Of a DNA stretch of 22,119 nucleotides, positions 8,002 to 14,633 are shown in pieces. The notes beneath the pieces were generated by a model. That model was not told the DNA's origin, did not search any database, and saw only the letters and a program-made list of their open reading frames with translations. The DNA comes from Hyphomicrobium sp. (GTDB lineage: Bacteria > Pseudomonadota > Alphaproteobacteria > Rhizobiales > Hyphomicrobiaceae), in contig JAUWCP010000009.1 of NCBI GenBank assembly GCA_030609245.1, positions 1 through 22,119 on the forward strand, written 5' to 3'. The translations under genes and the position numbers were made by a program. Every line of letters starts with the position of its first letter. The first letter of the stretch is position 1.

Positions 8002-8559
8002 CTAATTGATGCGCTCATTTTCGTAGACGCCCCAGAGCTTCTTCTGCTCGATGTAGCCGCGGAACTGGTCGATATTGACGCGGCACCATCGGCCGTCGCA
8101 CGACGAGAGGTTGACAATAACGCCTGCCTCGACCATCGCGACGGGACGTGCTCTTTCGTGATCATCCGTTCTCAATGCAACTTGCGGCGCTTTGGTGCCC
8201 TCCTTGACCTCCCAAGGCAGCACGAGTGCGGTGCGGCGTCCCGATAGCAAGGATTGCAGTACCCAGCCGGTTGCACCGTCCGCGTCGCGTACCTGGCGCC
8301 AGCCTTCGAATTCCTTGATGATCTCCAGCGGCAGTCCCGCGCGGCGGTAGACCCAAACGATGGGATAGTCGGTCCCAGGACCTTTGCGCATGTTGACCCG
8401 GCTGGATTTCAAGCTGACGTAGCGGGGAACGGCGAGGCCGCTGCCGCCGGGGAAGGTGCGGTTCTTGGTCCCGCCGGCGTGTGCCCATGCAACTGGCACC
8501 CCTGCCAGCATGGTCACCAGCATCGTGAGGATCACAGCCCTGCGCATCCTGTCCGGCAT
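8002..8559 (-). CDS. Secreted SH3-like (bacterial SH3) domain protein
   Basis: A 185-residue protein with a signal peptide: MPDRMRRAVILTMLVTMLAGVPVAWAHA, positively charged then hydrophobic and ending in an AxA-like site. The mature part has a bacterial SH3 segment (SSRVNMRKGPGTDYPIVWVY, EGWRQVRDADGATGWVLQSLL) and a weaker second repeat toward the end (ALRTD, VNLSSCDGRWCRVNID, GYIEQKKLWGVY). Two cysteines five apart in the second repeat could form a disulfide. Such domains often bind cell wall or mediate envelope contacts; the role of this one is unknown. The start at 8559 is preferred because AAAGGA lies six bases upstream; the frame also offers ATG at 8577 and TTG at 8595. Its 3' end is 27 bp from the end of irr (convergent). 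Confidence 0.85.
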   Translation of the reverse strand: MPDRMRRAVILTMLVTMLAGVPVAWAHAGGTKNRTFPGGSGLAVPRYVSLKSSRVNMRKGPGTDYPIVWVYRRAGLPLEIIKEFEGWRQVRDADGATGWVLQSLLSGRRTALVLPWEVKEGTKAPQVALRTDDHERARPVAMVEAGVIVNLSSCDGRWCRVNIDQFRGYIEQKKLWGVYENERIN

Positions 8560-8619
8560 CAACATTCCTTTGCTCATCGCGTAAGGCAAAGCCAAGATTC
8601 GCCGATGCGTGGCAAGTCC

Positions 8620-8771
8620 GGCGTCTGACGCCCTGGAGCGGAAAGGGTCACATTCCTTCCTTTACGCAGATACCCTATCGGCCACTTTGTCATCCCAATG
8701 GCCATCTGTTAGACACGGGGGCTCAACCATCGGTGAGACCCTAGCACCGGCGGTTGAGCGGTCGCTCAACG
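8620..8771. promoter_or_regulatory. Structured spacer with nested inverted repeats between divergent genes
   Basis: Between the SH3-like gene (-) and the dehydrogenase (+) lie several consecutive inverted repeats: GGCGTC-T-GACGCC (8620-8632); GGAAAGG/CCTTCC (8640-8660); CAGAT (8667-8671) plus GGCCA (8680-8684) against the continuous TGGCCATCTG (8699-8708); a two-part stem GCTCAACC (8721-8728) with GGTTGAGC (8752-8759), enclosing CGGTG/CACCG (8731-8735/8745-8749) around a nine-base loop; and CGCTCAAC (8763-8770), which can pair with GTTGAGCG (8753-8760). The last two pairings exclude each other. It may be an RNA leader, a small RNA or operator sites; no known family is recognised and the strand is not determined. 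Confidence 0.4.
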
Positions 8772-8800
8772 CCAAGAATTAGGCAACATCGGAACCCCCT

Positions 8801-9799
8801 ATGCCGAATAGCGCTCGGAAGCCCATAGTCATCGTTACGCGCAAGTTGCCTGATGTCGTCGAGACCCGAATGCGCGAGTTGTTCGACGCCAGGCTCAACG
8901 TCGACGATATGCCGATGACGCGGGCGGAGATCACAGAGGCCTTGAAGATTGCCGATGTGCTGGTGCCCACCGTTACCGATCACATCGACCGCGCGGTCAT
9001 TTCTCAGGCCGGTCCCCAGCTACGCCTGATCGCCAACTTCGGGACGGGAGTCGACAATATCGATCTTGATACCGCGCGCAATCGCGGAATCACCATCACC
9101 AATACGCCTGGCGTCCTTACCGAGGACACAGCCGACATGACCATGGCGCTAATCCTGGCCGTGCCGCGACGCCTTTCGGAGGGGGCGACCTATCTGAAGA
9201 ATGCCCAGAACCACTGGGGCGGCTGGTCGCCCACGTGGATGCTTGGCCATCGCATCTACGGTAAGCGACTCGGCATCGTCGGTATGGGGCGTATCGGTCA
9301 GGCCGTGGCGCGGCGCGCAAAGGCATTTGGACTACAGATCCACTATCACAATCGGCGGCGGCTCTCACAAGCCATCGAGAAAGAGCTCGAAGCGACCTAT
9401 TGGGAGAGCCTGGATCAGATGCTGACGCGGGTGGATATCGTCTCGATCAACTGCCCGCATACACCCGGCACATATCATCTCTTGTCGGCGCGGCGGCTTA
9501 AGCTGCTCAAGCCCTCGGCCTACATCGTCAACACTGCGCGCGGCGAGGTTATCGACGAGAACGAGCTGGCGCGCTTGATCGAGGCGGGTGCGATTGCAGG
9601 CGCGGGCCTCGACGTATTCGAGCACGAACCGGCGGTGAACCCGAAGATCCTGAACTCCGATCGCGTCGTGGCGCTTCCGCACATGAGCTCAGCGACGATT
9701 GAAGGCCGTATCGACATGGGCGAGAAGGTCATCATCAACATCAAAACGTTTCTCGATGGTCACACGCCGCCCGATCGCGTTCACGCGGCGATGCTCTAG
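8801..9799 (+). CDS. D-2-hydroxyacid dehydrogenase (glyoxylate/hydroxypyruvate reductase type)
   Basis: A 332-residue NAD(P)-dependent cytoplasmic oxidoreductase of the D-isomer 2-hydroxyacid dehydrogenase family. The N-terminal substrate domain contains LRLIANFGTGVDNIDL. The Rossmann motif is GKRLGIVGMGRIGQAVARRAKAFG (GxGxxG at 161-166). The catalytic set is Arg247 in NTARGEVIDE, Glu276 in GLDVFEHEP, and His294 in ALPHMSSAT. The residues HNRRR after the second beta strand suggest an NADP(H) preference, as in GyaR/GhrB-like enzymes; this is inference. Likely reactions are glyoxylate to glycolate or hydroxypyruvate to glycerate, and the exact substrate is unresolved. ATG at 8801 fits the family start; the GGA upstream is weak. 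It is convergent with moeB (21 bp apart) and divergent from the SH3-like gene. Confidence 0.88.
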   Translation: MPNSARKPIVIVTRKLPDVVETRMRELFDARLNVDDMPMTRAEITEALKIADVLVPTVTDHIDRAVISQAGPQLRLIANFGTGVDNIDLDTARNRGITITNTPGVLTEDTADMTMALILAVPRRLSEGATYLKNAQNHWGGWSPTWMLGHRIYGKRLGIVGMGRIGQAVARRAKAFGLQIHYHNRRRLSQAIEKELEATYWESLDQMLTRVDIVSINCPHTPGTYHLLSARRLKLLKPSAYIVNTARGEVIDENELARLIEAGAIAGAGLDVFEHEPAVNPKILNSDRVVALPHMSSATIEGRIDMGEKVIINIKTFLDGHTPPDRVHAAML

Positions 9800-9820
9800 A
9801 GACAATGCGCTTGTGGCGTA

Positions 9821-10681
9821 TTAGTCCGCCGTCGCAGAGGATGGCGTGACGCCGGGCGCGAGCGAATGGATCGACAGATCCTTGATCGAAGGCTTGCGCC
9901 CCGAGAGCGGATTGTCCGGGTCCCAGGCGACGTTGAGCGTCTCAAAGCGTGCGGCCAGGGCGTCGTAGATTAGGAGCCGGCCGGCCAGGCTCTCACCGAT
10001 CCCTAGAATTTCCTTCAGGATTTCCGTCGCTTGCAACGTGCCGATAACGCCTACGATTGAGCCCAGCACACCAACTTCGGCGCAGTTGGGCACGGTCCCC
10101 GGCGGCGGCGCCTCGGGGAAGAGGCAGCGGTACGTGGGATAGGGCGTGCCCTCTGGGGTCCGCTCATGCGGCTTGAATGTCGACACGTAGCCGTCGAACG
10201 GCCCGACAGCAGCGAAGATCAGCGTTCGCTTAGCCAAGTAGCAAGCATCTGAAGCGAGGTAGCGGGTTTCGGAGTTGTCGGAGCCGTCAGCAACGATGTC
10301 GTAGTCAGAGATCACGTCAAGCGCATTGCATGAATCAAGGCGGGCCTTGATCTGCTCGACCCGGACATGCGGATTGAGCCGTGTGAGTGTTGCGGCAACG
10401 CTTGCCACCTTCGGCTCGCCGACATGGGCCGTATCGTGCACGATCTGCCGCTGCAGATTATCGAGCGAGACCTTTTCGTGATCGATGATGCCGATCGTGC
10501 CGACACCGGCGGCTGCAAGGTACATCGCGACGGGCGAGCCAAGGCCGCCTGCGCCGATGACCAGCACACGGGCGGCCTTGAGCTTCTGCTGACCCTGGCC
10601 GCCGACTTCCCTCAAGACAAGGTGACGCTTGTAGCGCTCTATTTCGTCGGCGGTCAGGATGTATGGTGCGTTATCCTGCAT
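9821..10681 (-). CDS. moeB: MoeB/ThiF-family adenylyltransferase (E1-like)
   Basis: A 286-residue E1-like enzyme that adenylates the C-terminal glycine of a small ubiquitin-like sulfur carrier (MoaD in molybdopterin synthesis, ThiS in thiamine synthesis). The P-loop-like GAGGLGSPVAMYLAAAGVG is at about 43-61, followed by IIDHEKVSLDNLQRQI with the conserved D/N/R/Q set, and VADGSDNSETRY around 130-141. The loop TYRCLFPEAPPPGTVPNC contains Cys186 and Cys200. The paired CxxC zinc sites of E. coli MoeB are not complete: the first pair is TYRC, and the C-terminal part (AWDPDNPLSG) has no CxxC. There is no rhodanese domain. No MoaD, MoaE or ThiS gene is in the window, so the partner is unknown. It is the last gene of the coaBC-dut-cysK-moeB run. 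Confidence 0.85.
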   Translation of the reverse strand: MQDNAPYILTADEIERYKRHLVLREVGGQGQQKLKAARVLVIGAGGLGSPVAMYLAAAGVGTIGIIDHEKVSLDNLQRQIVHDTAHVGEPKVASVAATLTRLNPHVRVEQIKARLDSCNALDVISDYDIVADGSDNSETRYLASDACYLAKRTLIFAAVGPFDGYVSTFKPHERTPEGTPYPTYRCLFPEAPPPGTVPNCAEVGVLGSIVGVIGTLQATEILKEILGIGESLAGRLLIYDALAARFETLNVAWDPDNPLSGRKPSIKDLSIHSLAPGVTPSSATAD

Positions 10682-10736
10682 GCGTGCGAGACTACTCCCC
10701 GCAAACGTTCAGCGTCCAGGATCGGCCCAATACCCG

Positions 10737-11744
10737 CTAAGCGGCGGGATTGGCGTCGGGATCGACAAAGAGATCGCTCGAGAAGTAACGCTCTGCGCAG
10801 GATGGGGCAAACGTCACGATGGTCTTGCCGGCCATCTCCGGGCGTTCGGCCACGCTGAGCGCAGCCGCCAAATTGGCGCCGGTCGAGATGCCGCCAGGAA
10901 TGCCTTCGACCTTGGCCAGCATGCGCGATACGTCGAACGCCATCTCGCTCGACACGGTGACGATCTCGTCGATGAAGCTCGTGTCGAGGACGGAGGGTAT
11001 GAAGCCAGCGCCGATGCCCTGGATCTTGTGCGGCCCGCGCGGTTTGCCAGACAGCACCGGGCTTGTCGTCGGTTCCACGGCGATGATTTTGAGGTCCGGT
11101 TTGCGCGGTTTGAGCGCGCGCGCGCAACCTGTAAGCGTGCCACCTGTGCCGACGCCGATGACGAGGACGTCGACCTTGCCGCCAGTGTCGTTCCAGATCT
11201 CCTCCGCCGTCGTCTTCTCATGCACGAGTGGGTTGGCGGGGTTGTCGAACTGTCCGGGAATGACAGCATTGGGAAGCGTCTTGGCCAGTTCATTGGCGCG
11301 CTCCACCGCAACGGGCATCCCGCCAGCCGCAGGCGTCAGCACCAGCTCCGCACCGAGATAGGTGAGGATCTTGCGACGCTCAATAGACATCGATTCCGGC
11401 ATGACGAGAATCAGCCGGTAACCACGGGCTGTGGCAACGAAGGCCAGGCTGATGCCCGTGTTGCCTGAGGTGGGCTCGACCAGGACCGTTTTGCCGGGTG
11501 TGATGCGCCCTTCTGCTTCCAGAGTGTCGATCATGGAGACGCCAATGCGGTCCTTCACCGACGAGAGCGGGTTGAAGAACTCCAGCTTCAACAGAATGTC
11601 GGCTTTGGACTTGGCCTGGGCCATAATCTTCGACAGCCGGACGAGGGGTGTGTTTCCGATCGTTTCGGCTATCGAGTCGTAAACCTGCCCTCTCCCCCAT
11701 TTCTTGGTGGCTGCAAGCGTTTTGATTTCAGTGGTGTCGTTCAT
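10737..11744 (-). CDS. cysK: Cysteine synthase A (O-acetylserine sulfhydrylase)
   Basis: A PLP-dependent fold-type II enzyme converting O-acetylserine and sulfide to cysteine and acetate. With ATG at 11742-11744 it has 335 residues. The signature SIAETIGNTPLVRL is followed by the PLP-binding Lys64 in NPLSSVKDRIG, the substrate loop EPTSGNTGISLAF (about 89-101), the PLP phosphate loop GVGTGGTLTG, and VEGIPGGISTGANLAAAL near the end. ATG at 11744 is preferred because homology begins about 20 residues later and CAGGA sits four bases upstream; an ATG at 11813 would add a basic 23-residue extension (RKKPRQKKR) and also has a GGAAG upstream. Lying between dut and moeB, it could feed sulfur metabolism near an E1-like enzyme; that link is inference. 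It is distinguishable from cystathionine beta-synthase by the lack of CBS domains. Confidence 0.93.
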   Translation of the reverse strand: MNDTTEIKTLAATKKWGRGQVYDSIAETIGNTPLVRLSKIMAQAKSKADILLKLEFFNPLSSVKDRIGVSMIDTLEAEGRITPGKTVLVEPTSGNTGISLAFVATARGYRLILVMPESMSIERRKILTYLGAELVLTPAAGGMPVAVERANELAKTLPNAVIPGQFDNPANPLVHEKTTAEEIWNDTGGKVDVLVIGVGTGGTLTGCARALKPRKPDLKIIAVEPTTSPVLSGKPRGPHKIQGIGAGFIPSVLDTSFIDEIVTVSSEMAFDVSRMLAKVEGIPGGISTGANLAAALSVAERPEMAGKTIVTFAPSCAERYFSSDLFVDPDANPAA

Positions 11745-11848
11745 AAGGTCCTGCCTTGTCTTGTCCGTTCCCGCCCGTTTTTTTTGACGTGGCTTCTTGC
11801 GGCCAAAATTCATAACTTCCAGAGTATCACGAAGTACAACCGTTTCGA

Positions 11849-11873
11849 GTGACGAACGCGCTCAGGCCGTCAC
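11849..11873. other. Short inverted repeat in the dut-cysK spacer
   Basis: GTGACG (11849-11854) and CGTCAC (11868-11873) can form a six-pair stem with a 13-base loop, directly after the dut stop codon. There is no T-run, so it is not a good intrinsic terminator. It may be a weak RNA processing or pausing structure, or chance. Confidence 0.2.
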
Positions 11874-11875
11874 CG

Positions 11876-12454
11876 TTAGCCTCCATCACCGCTGCGCGAA
11901 CGAGATTTTACCGATGTCTTCTTTGCGGGTACCGCTTTCTTTTTTTCCGCAGTTTTGTGGGTCTGTTTGGCTTTCGCAGACGCGGATCCAGTCGATCCGA
12001 AGCCGCCTTCGCCGCGTGCCGTATCGGAGATTTTCGAGACCTCAACGAGATTGGCGCGCGCCACGGGCGTAATGACCAGCTGAGCGATACGTTCGCCTCT
12101 GCGGATTTCAAACGGCGCATACCCCAGATTCGCGAGTACGACCGACACCTCGCCACGATAGTCGCTGTCGATGGTGCCGGGGCTGTTGAGAACAGTGATC
12201 CCGTAGTTGAGCGCGAGGCCGGAACGCGGGCGCACCTGCGCTTCGTACCCTGCCGGCAATTCGAGGATCAGCCCGGTCGGCACGAGTGCACGCGCGCCCG
12301 GCGCGAGCGTGAGCGGGTGTTGGGTATCGATAGCGGCGACGAGGTCGAGACCGGCGGCACCCTTCGATTGGTAGGCCGGCAGGGGCAGCTTCAGCGCATG
12401 CTCAAGCCGCACGACGCGCACGCGGATGCCGGCCGTTTTACGCGCGACTGTCAT
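11876..12454 (-). CDS. dut: dUTP diphosphatase with lysine-rich C-terminal tail
   Basis: A 192-residue homotrimeric-type dUTPase that hydrolyses dUTP to dUMP and pyrophosphate, keeping uracil out of DNA. All five motifs are present in order: AGLDLVA (34-40), PRSGLAL (76-82), GTIDSDYRGEV (93-103), ERIAQLV (121-127), and the P-loop-like RGEGGFGSTG (147-156). Usual bacterial length is about 150-155; this one has an extra tail of about 36 residues (157-192) rich in Lys, Ala, Ser and Thr, ending RSRSGDGG. The tail follows motif 5, so it should not block the active site. Its start ATG overlaps the coaBC stop (ATGA, 12451-12454), indicating translational coupling. The plus-strand DNA opposite the tail is T-rich (around 11937-11948). 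Confidence 0.95.
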   Translation of the reverse strand: MTVARKTAGIRVRVVRLEHALKLPLPAYQSKGAAGLDLVAAIDTQHPLTLAPGARALVPTGLILELPAGYEAQVRPRSGLALNYGITVLNSPGTIDSDYRGEVSVVLANLGYAPFEIRRGERIAQLVITPVARANLVEVSKISDTARGEGGFGSTGSASAKAKQTHKTAEKKKAVPAKKTSVKSRSRSGDGG

Positions 12455-13707
12455 TCCGCTGCCGCCGTCGTTCGTCTCAAGTGTTCGGCTGCTCGCAGCA
12501 TCAAGCGCTCGGCTACCTCATCCTTCGACATTTGCGGCCAACTCTCCACGCTCTCTGGGGTCACAACGTGCACGGCATTGTTGTCGCCGCCCAGAACGCG
12601 CGTCGTCGATGACACGTCATTGGCTACGATCCAATCCGCCCCCTTGGCCAATAGCTTCTTTTTGGCATACGCGATCACGTCGTGCGTTTCCGCAGCGAAG
12701 CCGATGACGTGCTGTGGCCGTTCTGCTTCAAGATTGGCGACGGTCGCGAGAATATCTGGGTTCTCAACGAGATCGATGACAGGGCGATCGCCGGTTTTCT
12801 TGATTTTCTGGCGGGATGTGGTGGCCGATCGCCAGTCTGCGACGGCGGCAGCGAACACTGTAATATCGGCCGGCAGACCACGGCGCACGGCTTCGAGCAT
12901 TTGCTGAGCGGTTTCCACGTGGACGGTCTTTATGCCCTCCGGATCGGGGAGCGTGACGGGGCCGGTGACGAGTGTCACGCGCGCACCGAGCGCGAATGCG
13001 GCCTGGGCAATGGCATGGCCTTGCTTTCCTGATGAGCGGTTAGCGATATAGCGCACGGGGTCGATCGGCTCGTGCGTGGGTCCGCTGGTCACCAGTACAT
13101 GGCGACCGGTCAGCGGCCGCTTGGCGTGCAGGGGCGTGACGGAGCGCGCGATAGGGCTGTTTGCGAGGTGCGGTTCTGCCGCCGCGATGATCTCGGGCAC
13201 TTCGGCAAGCCGTCCAGGACCGGCCTCGTCGCGTTCGGCCATCTCGCCCACGTTCGGCCCGACGAAATGAATGCCATCGTTTTTGAGCTGTTTGACGTTT
13301 CTCTGGGTGGCAGGGTGCAGCCACATACGCGGGTTCATCGCCGGTGCCACCAGGACAGGCTTGTCGGTCGCCATCAAAATGGTGCTAGCCAGATCGTCGG
13401 CATGCCCACCAGCCATCTTGGCCAACAGATCCGCCGTCGCAGGAGCAACGATTACAAGATCGGCCTCGCGGGAAAGGTAGATGTGGCCGATTTCGCGCTC
13501 GTCGTTCAGGTCAAAAAGGTCCGTGAAGACACGATCGTTGGTCAACGCTCCGACGGAAAGCGGCGTGACGAACTCAGCAGCCGCTCGCGTCATGACGGCG
13601 CGTACGGATACACCCTGTTCGCGCAAGCGGCGGACGAGGTCCAGGCACTTGTAAGCGGCAATGCCGCCACCGATGATCAGTAAGATGCGGTTCTGCTTCA
13701 CATTCAA
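12451..13707 (-). CDS. coaBC: Bifunctional phosphopantothenoylcysteine decarboxylase / phosphopantothenate-cysteine ligase
   Basis: A 418-residue two-domain enzyme of coenzyme A synthesis. The N-terminal CoaC flavoprotein half has GGGIAAYKCLDLVRRL, the active-site His75 in GHIYLSREADLVIVAPATA, and PAMNPRMW (122-129). The C-terminal CoaB half starts near residue 200 with GRHVLVTSGPTHEPIDPVRY, NRSSGKQG, and GFAAET/ANDVSS further on. In the flap where many CoaBC proteins have ACGD, this one reads MAERDEAGPGR, so the cysteine is missing. The frame starts with TTG at 13705-13707; an in-frame GTG follows two codons later, and no ATG start is present in frame near the family start. It overlaps dut by four bases and is the first gene of the run; the usual upstream gene in related genomes (ubiB) is not seen. 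Confidence 0.93.
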   Translation of the reverse strand: MNVKQNRILLIIGGGIAAYKCLDLVRRLREQGVSVRAVMTRAAAEFVTPLSVGALTNDRVFTDLFDLNDEREIGHIYLSREADLVIVAPATADLLAKMAGGHADDLASTILMATDKPVLVAPAMNPRMWLHPATQRNVKQLKNDGIHFVGPNVGEMAERDEAGPGRLAEVPEIIAAAEPHLANSPIARSVTPLHAKRPLTGRHVLVTSGPTHEPIDPVRYIANRSSGKQGHAIAQAAFALGARVTLVTGPVTLPDPEGIKTVHVETAQQMLEAVRRGLPADITVFAAAVADWRSATTSRQKIKKTGDRPVIDLVENPDILATVANLEAERPQHVIGFAAETHDVIAYAKKKLLAKGADWIVANDVSSTTRVLGGDNNAVHVVTPESVESWPQMSKDEVAERLMLRAAEHLRRTTAAAE

Positions 13708-14042
13708 CGCCGGAGAGTGGGGGATCCGAAGGCACCTCAGCCTAACACAAGAGAGGGTCCAAATGGGTTAAGTCGTGCCAAACCTGCCTCGCTCACGGCC
13801 CCGCTCGGAGGCTAAAGTTAGCCGACAGACGACAACCCGTGCGAATGCCGCATTTCTATTCAGTCGAGACTGTATTGGCCTCCCGCTAATGCCCTTTCAA
13901 ACGACAACTTGTCACGCGCTTGGGCAGTGGATACATCGTCCGAAATCCTTAGGCTCAACGTGGGATATACCTCGGTCATTCTTCCGGAAGGCCGTGTGTA
14001 CGGATTTACTGTAATTCGTATTAAGGAGATGCACGAGTCTGC

Positions 14043-14190
14043 TTGACGCAGTTACTCAGCTCGCACATTGTGCCCCAGCCGACGAATCAAGGATCAGCCG
14101 TTCGGTCTCCAAAAAAAACAAAATGGTCCAAGTCTAGGGAGTTGATCTCCAGCGGGGGGATGCCTTTGGCATCGCCCCGCATTTCGTTTT
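14043..14190 (+). ncRNA. Possible small RNA ending in an intrinsic terminator (speculative)
   Basis: TTGACG (14043-14048) and CATTGT (14066-14071) are 17 bases apart, a weak sigma-70-like promoter that would start RNA near 14078. The transcript would contain an A-rich segment (14111-14123), which could bind Hfq, and end in the 13-pair hairpin with a T-rich tail at 14181-14190. No sequence family is recognised, and the -10 element is poor. Confidence 0.2.
14152..14190 (+). terminator. Strong hairpin followed by a T-rich tail
   Basis: The 13-base arms 14152-14164 and 14168-14180 pair at 12 of 13 positions (one G-G mismatch) around a TTT loop, followed at once by ATTTCGTTTT. This resembles a rho-independent terminator for a plus-strand transcript, although no plus-strand gene lies upstream. 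A smaller GGAG/CTCC stem (14138-14150) precedes it. It could instead be a dispersed palindromic repeat element. Confidence 0.4.
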
Positions 14191-14356
14191 CCCTACATTG
14201 ATGGCCTTCCACAGCTCGATTGCGCACCAATTAAAGCGGGCGGGTGCAAGGCTGCCATCGCTTTGTCGCAAAGCCTGAGGAGCTTGTGCGGCGGCAAAGT
14301 CGACGCGGCACACTTTGGCGGCCATCGATGCGAATGGGCGAATGAGGGGAGACTCG

Positions 14357-14620
14357 GTGTCTGCCGGTTCTGATCAATCCGACAAGGCTCCGCCTAAAGG
14401 GCGCGCGCGCCGGTTCCCCGCGTTGGCGCTCTCGCTCTGGGCGTTGATCGCCTTTGCAATCCCGCTCATCGTCCAGCCGCTTAATCTCATCGACTTCATA
14501 AGCTTCCCGCTGGGCTTTTACATGCTCGCTCAGGGCGCCCTGATTGCCTTCTTGCTCATCGCGATTGTCTCGGCATGGCGCCAAGATCGGATTGATGCGC
14601 GAGAAAGTCGGGACGATTAA
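14357..14620 (+). CDS. DUF4212 protein, small subunit of Na+/solute symporter
   Basis: An 87-residue inner-membrane protein with two hydrophobic helices (about ALALSLWALIAFAIPLIV and FYMLAQGALIAFLLIAIVSAW) separated by the conserved PLNLIDFISFPLGFY stretch, and a basic hydrophilic N-terminus. This matches the small-subunit family that always precedes a large sodium:solute symporter subunit. GTG at 14357 is chosen as start because AGGGGAG (14345-14351) lies five bases upstream; the frame also contains an ATG at 14342 and a TTG at 14315, neither with a ribosome site. It ends 13 bp before the large subunit start I prefer, indicating an operon. Its own role is not well understood; it probably stabilises or regulates the transporter. 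Confidence 0.82.
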   Translation: MSAGSDQSDKAPPKGRARRFPALALSLWALIAFAIPLIVQPLNLIDFISFPLGFYMLAQGALIAFLLIAIVSAWRQDRIDARESRDD

Positions 14621-14633
14621 GGGCACGGTTTCC

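Larger units (their letters stand above)
13708..14356. other. 650-bp spacer with lower GC and no convincing protein gene
   Basis: This region lies between the divergent coaBC and symporter genes. Base composition is visibly more AT-rich than the flanking genes. A 79-codon open frame (13775-14014, +) and a minus-strand frame at 14134-14325 have no recognisable domain, no good start context, and unusual residue content; I treat them as chance. A 52-codon frame from TTG at 14043 is also unconvincing. Notable items are an A-rich tract (14111-14123) and the strong hairpin at 14152-14180. AAGGAG at 14024-14029 has no start codon at useful distance with a sensible frame. Confidence 0.6.

Noticed and set aside
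8596..8800. 6S RNA or a known riboswitch in the structured spacer
   Set aside because: The pattern is several consecutive stems rather than one long hairpin with a central bubble, and no conserved 6S or riboswitch core was recognised by eye. Kept only as an unidentified structured element.
11849..12907. 352-codon plus-strand frame across dut and coaBC
   Set aside because: It is antisense to two genes with complete catalytic motifs and a coupled ATGA overlap; no domain is seen in it.
13775..14014. 79-codon plus-strand open frame in the coaBC-symporter spacer
   Set aside because: No recognisable motif, poor start context, and residue composition unlike a folded protein. It lies in a lower-GC spacer where chance frames are expected.
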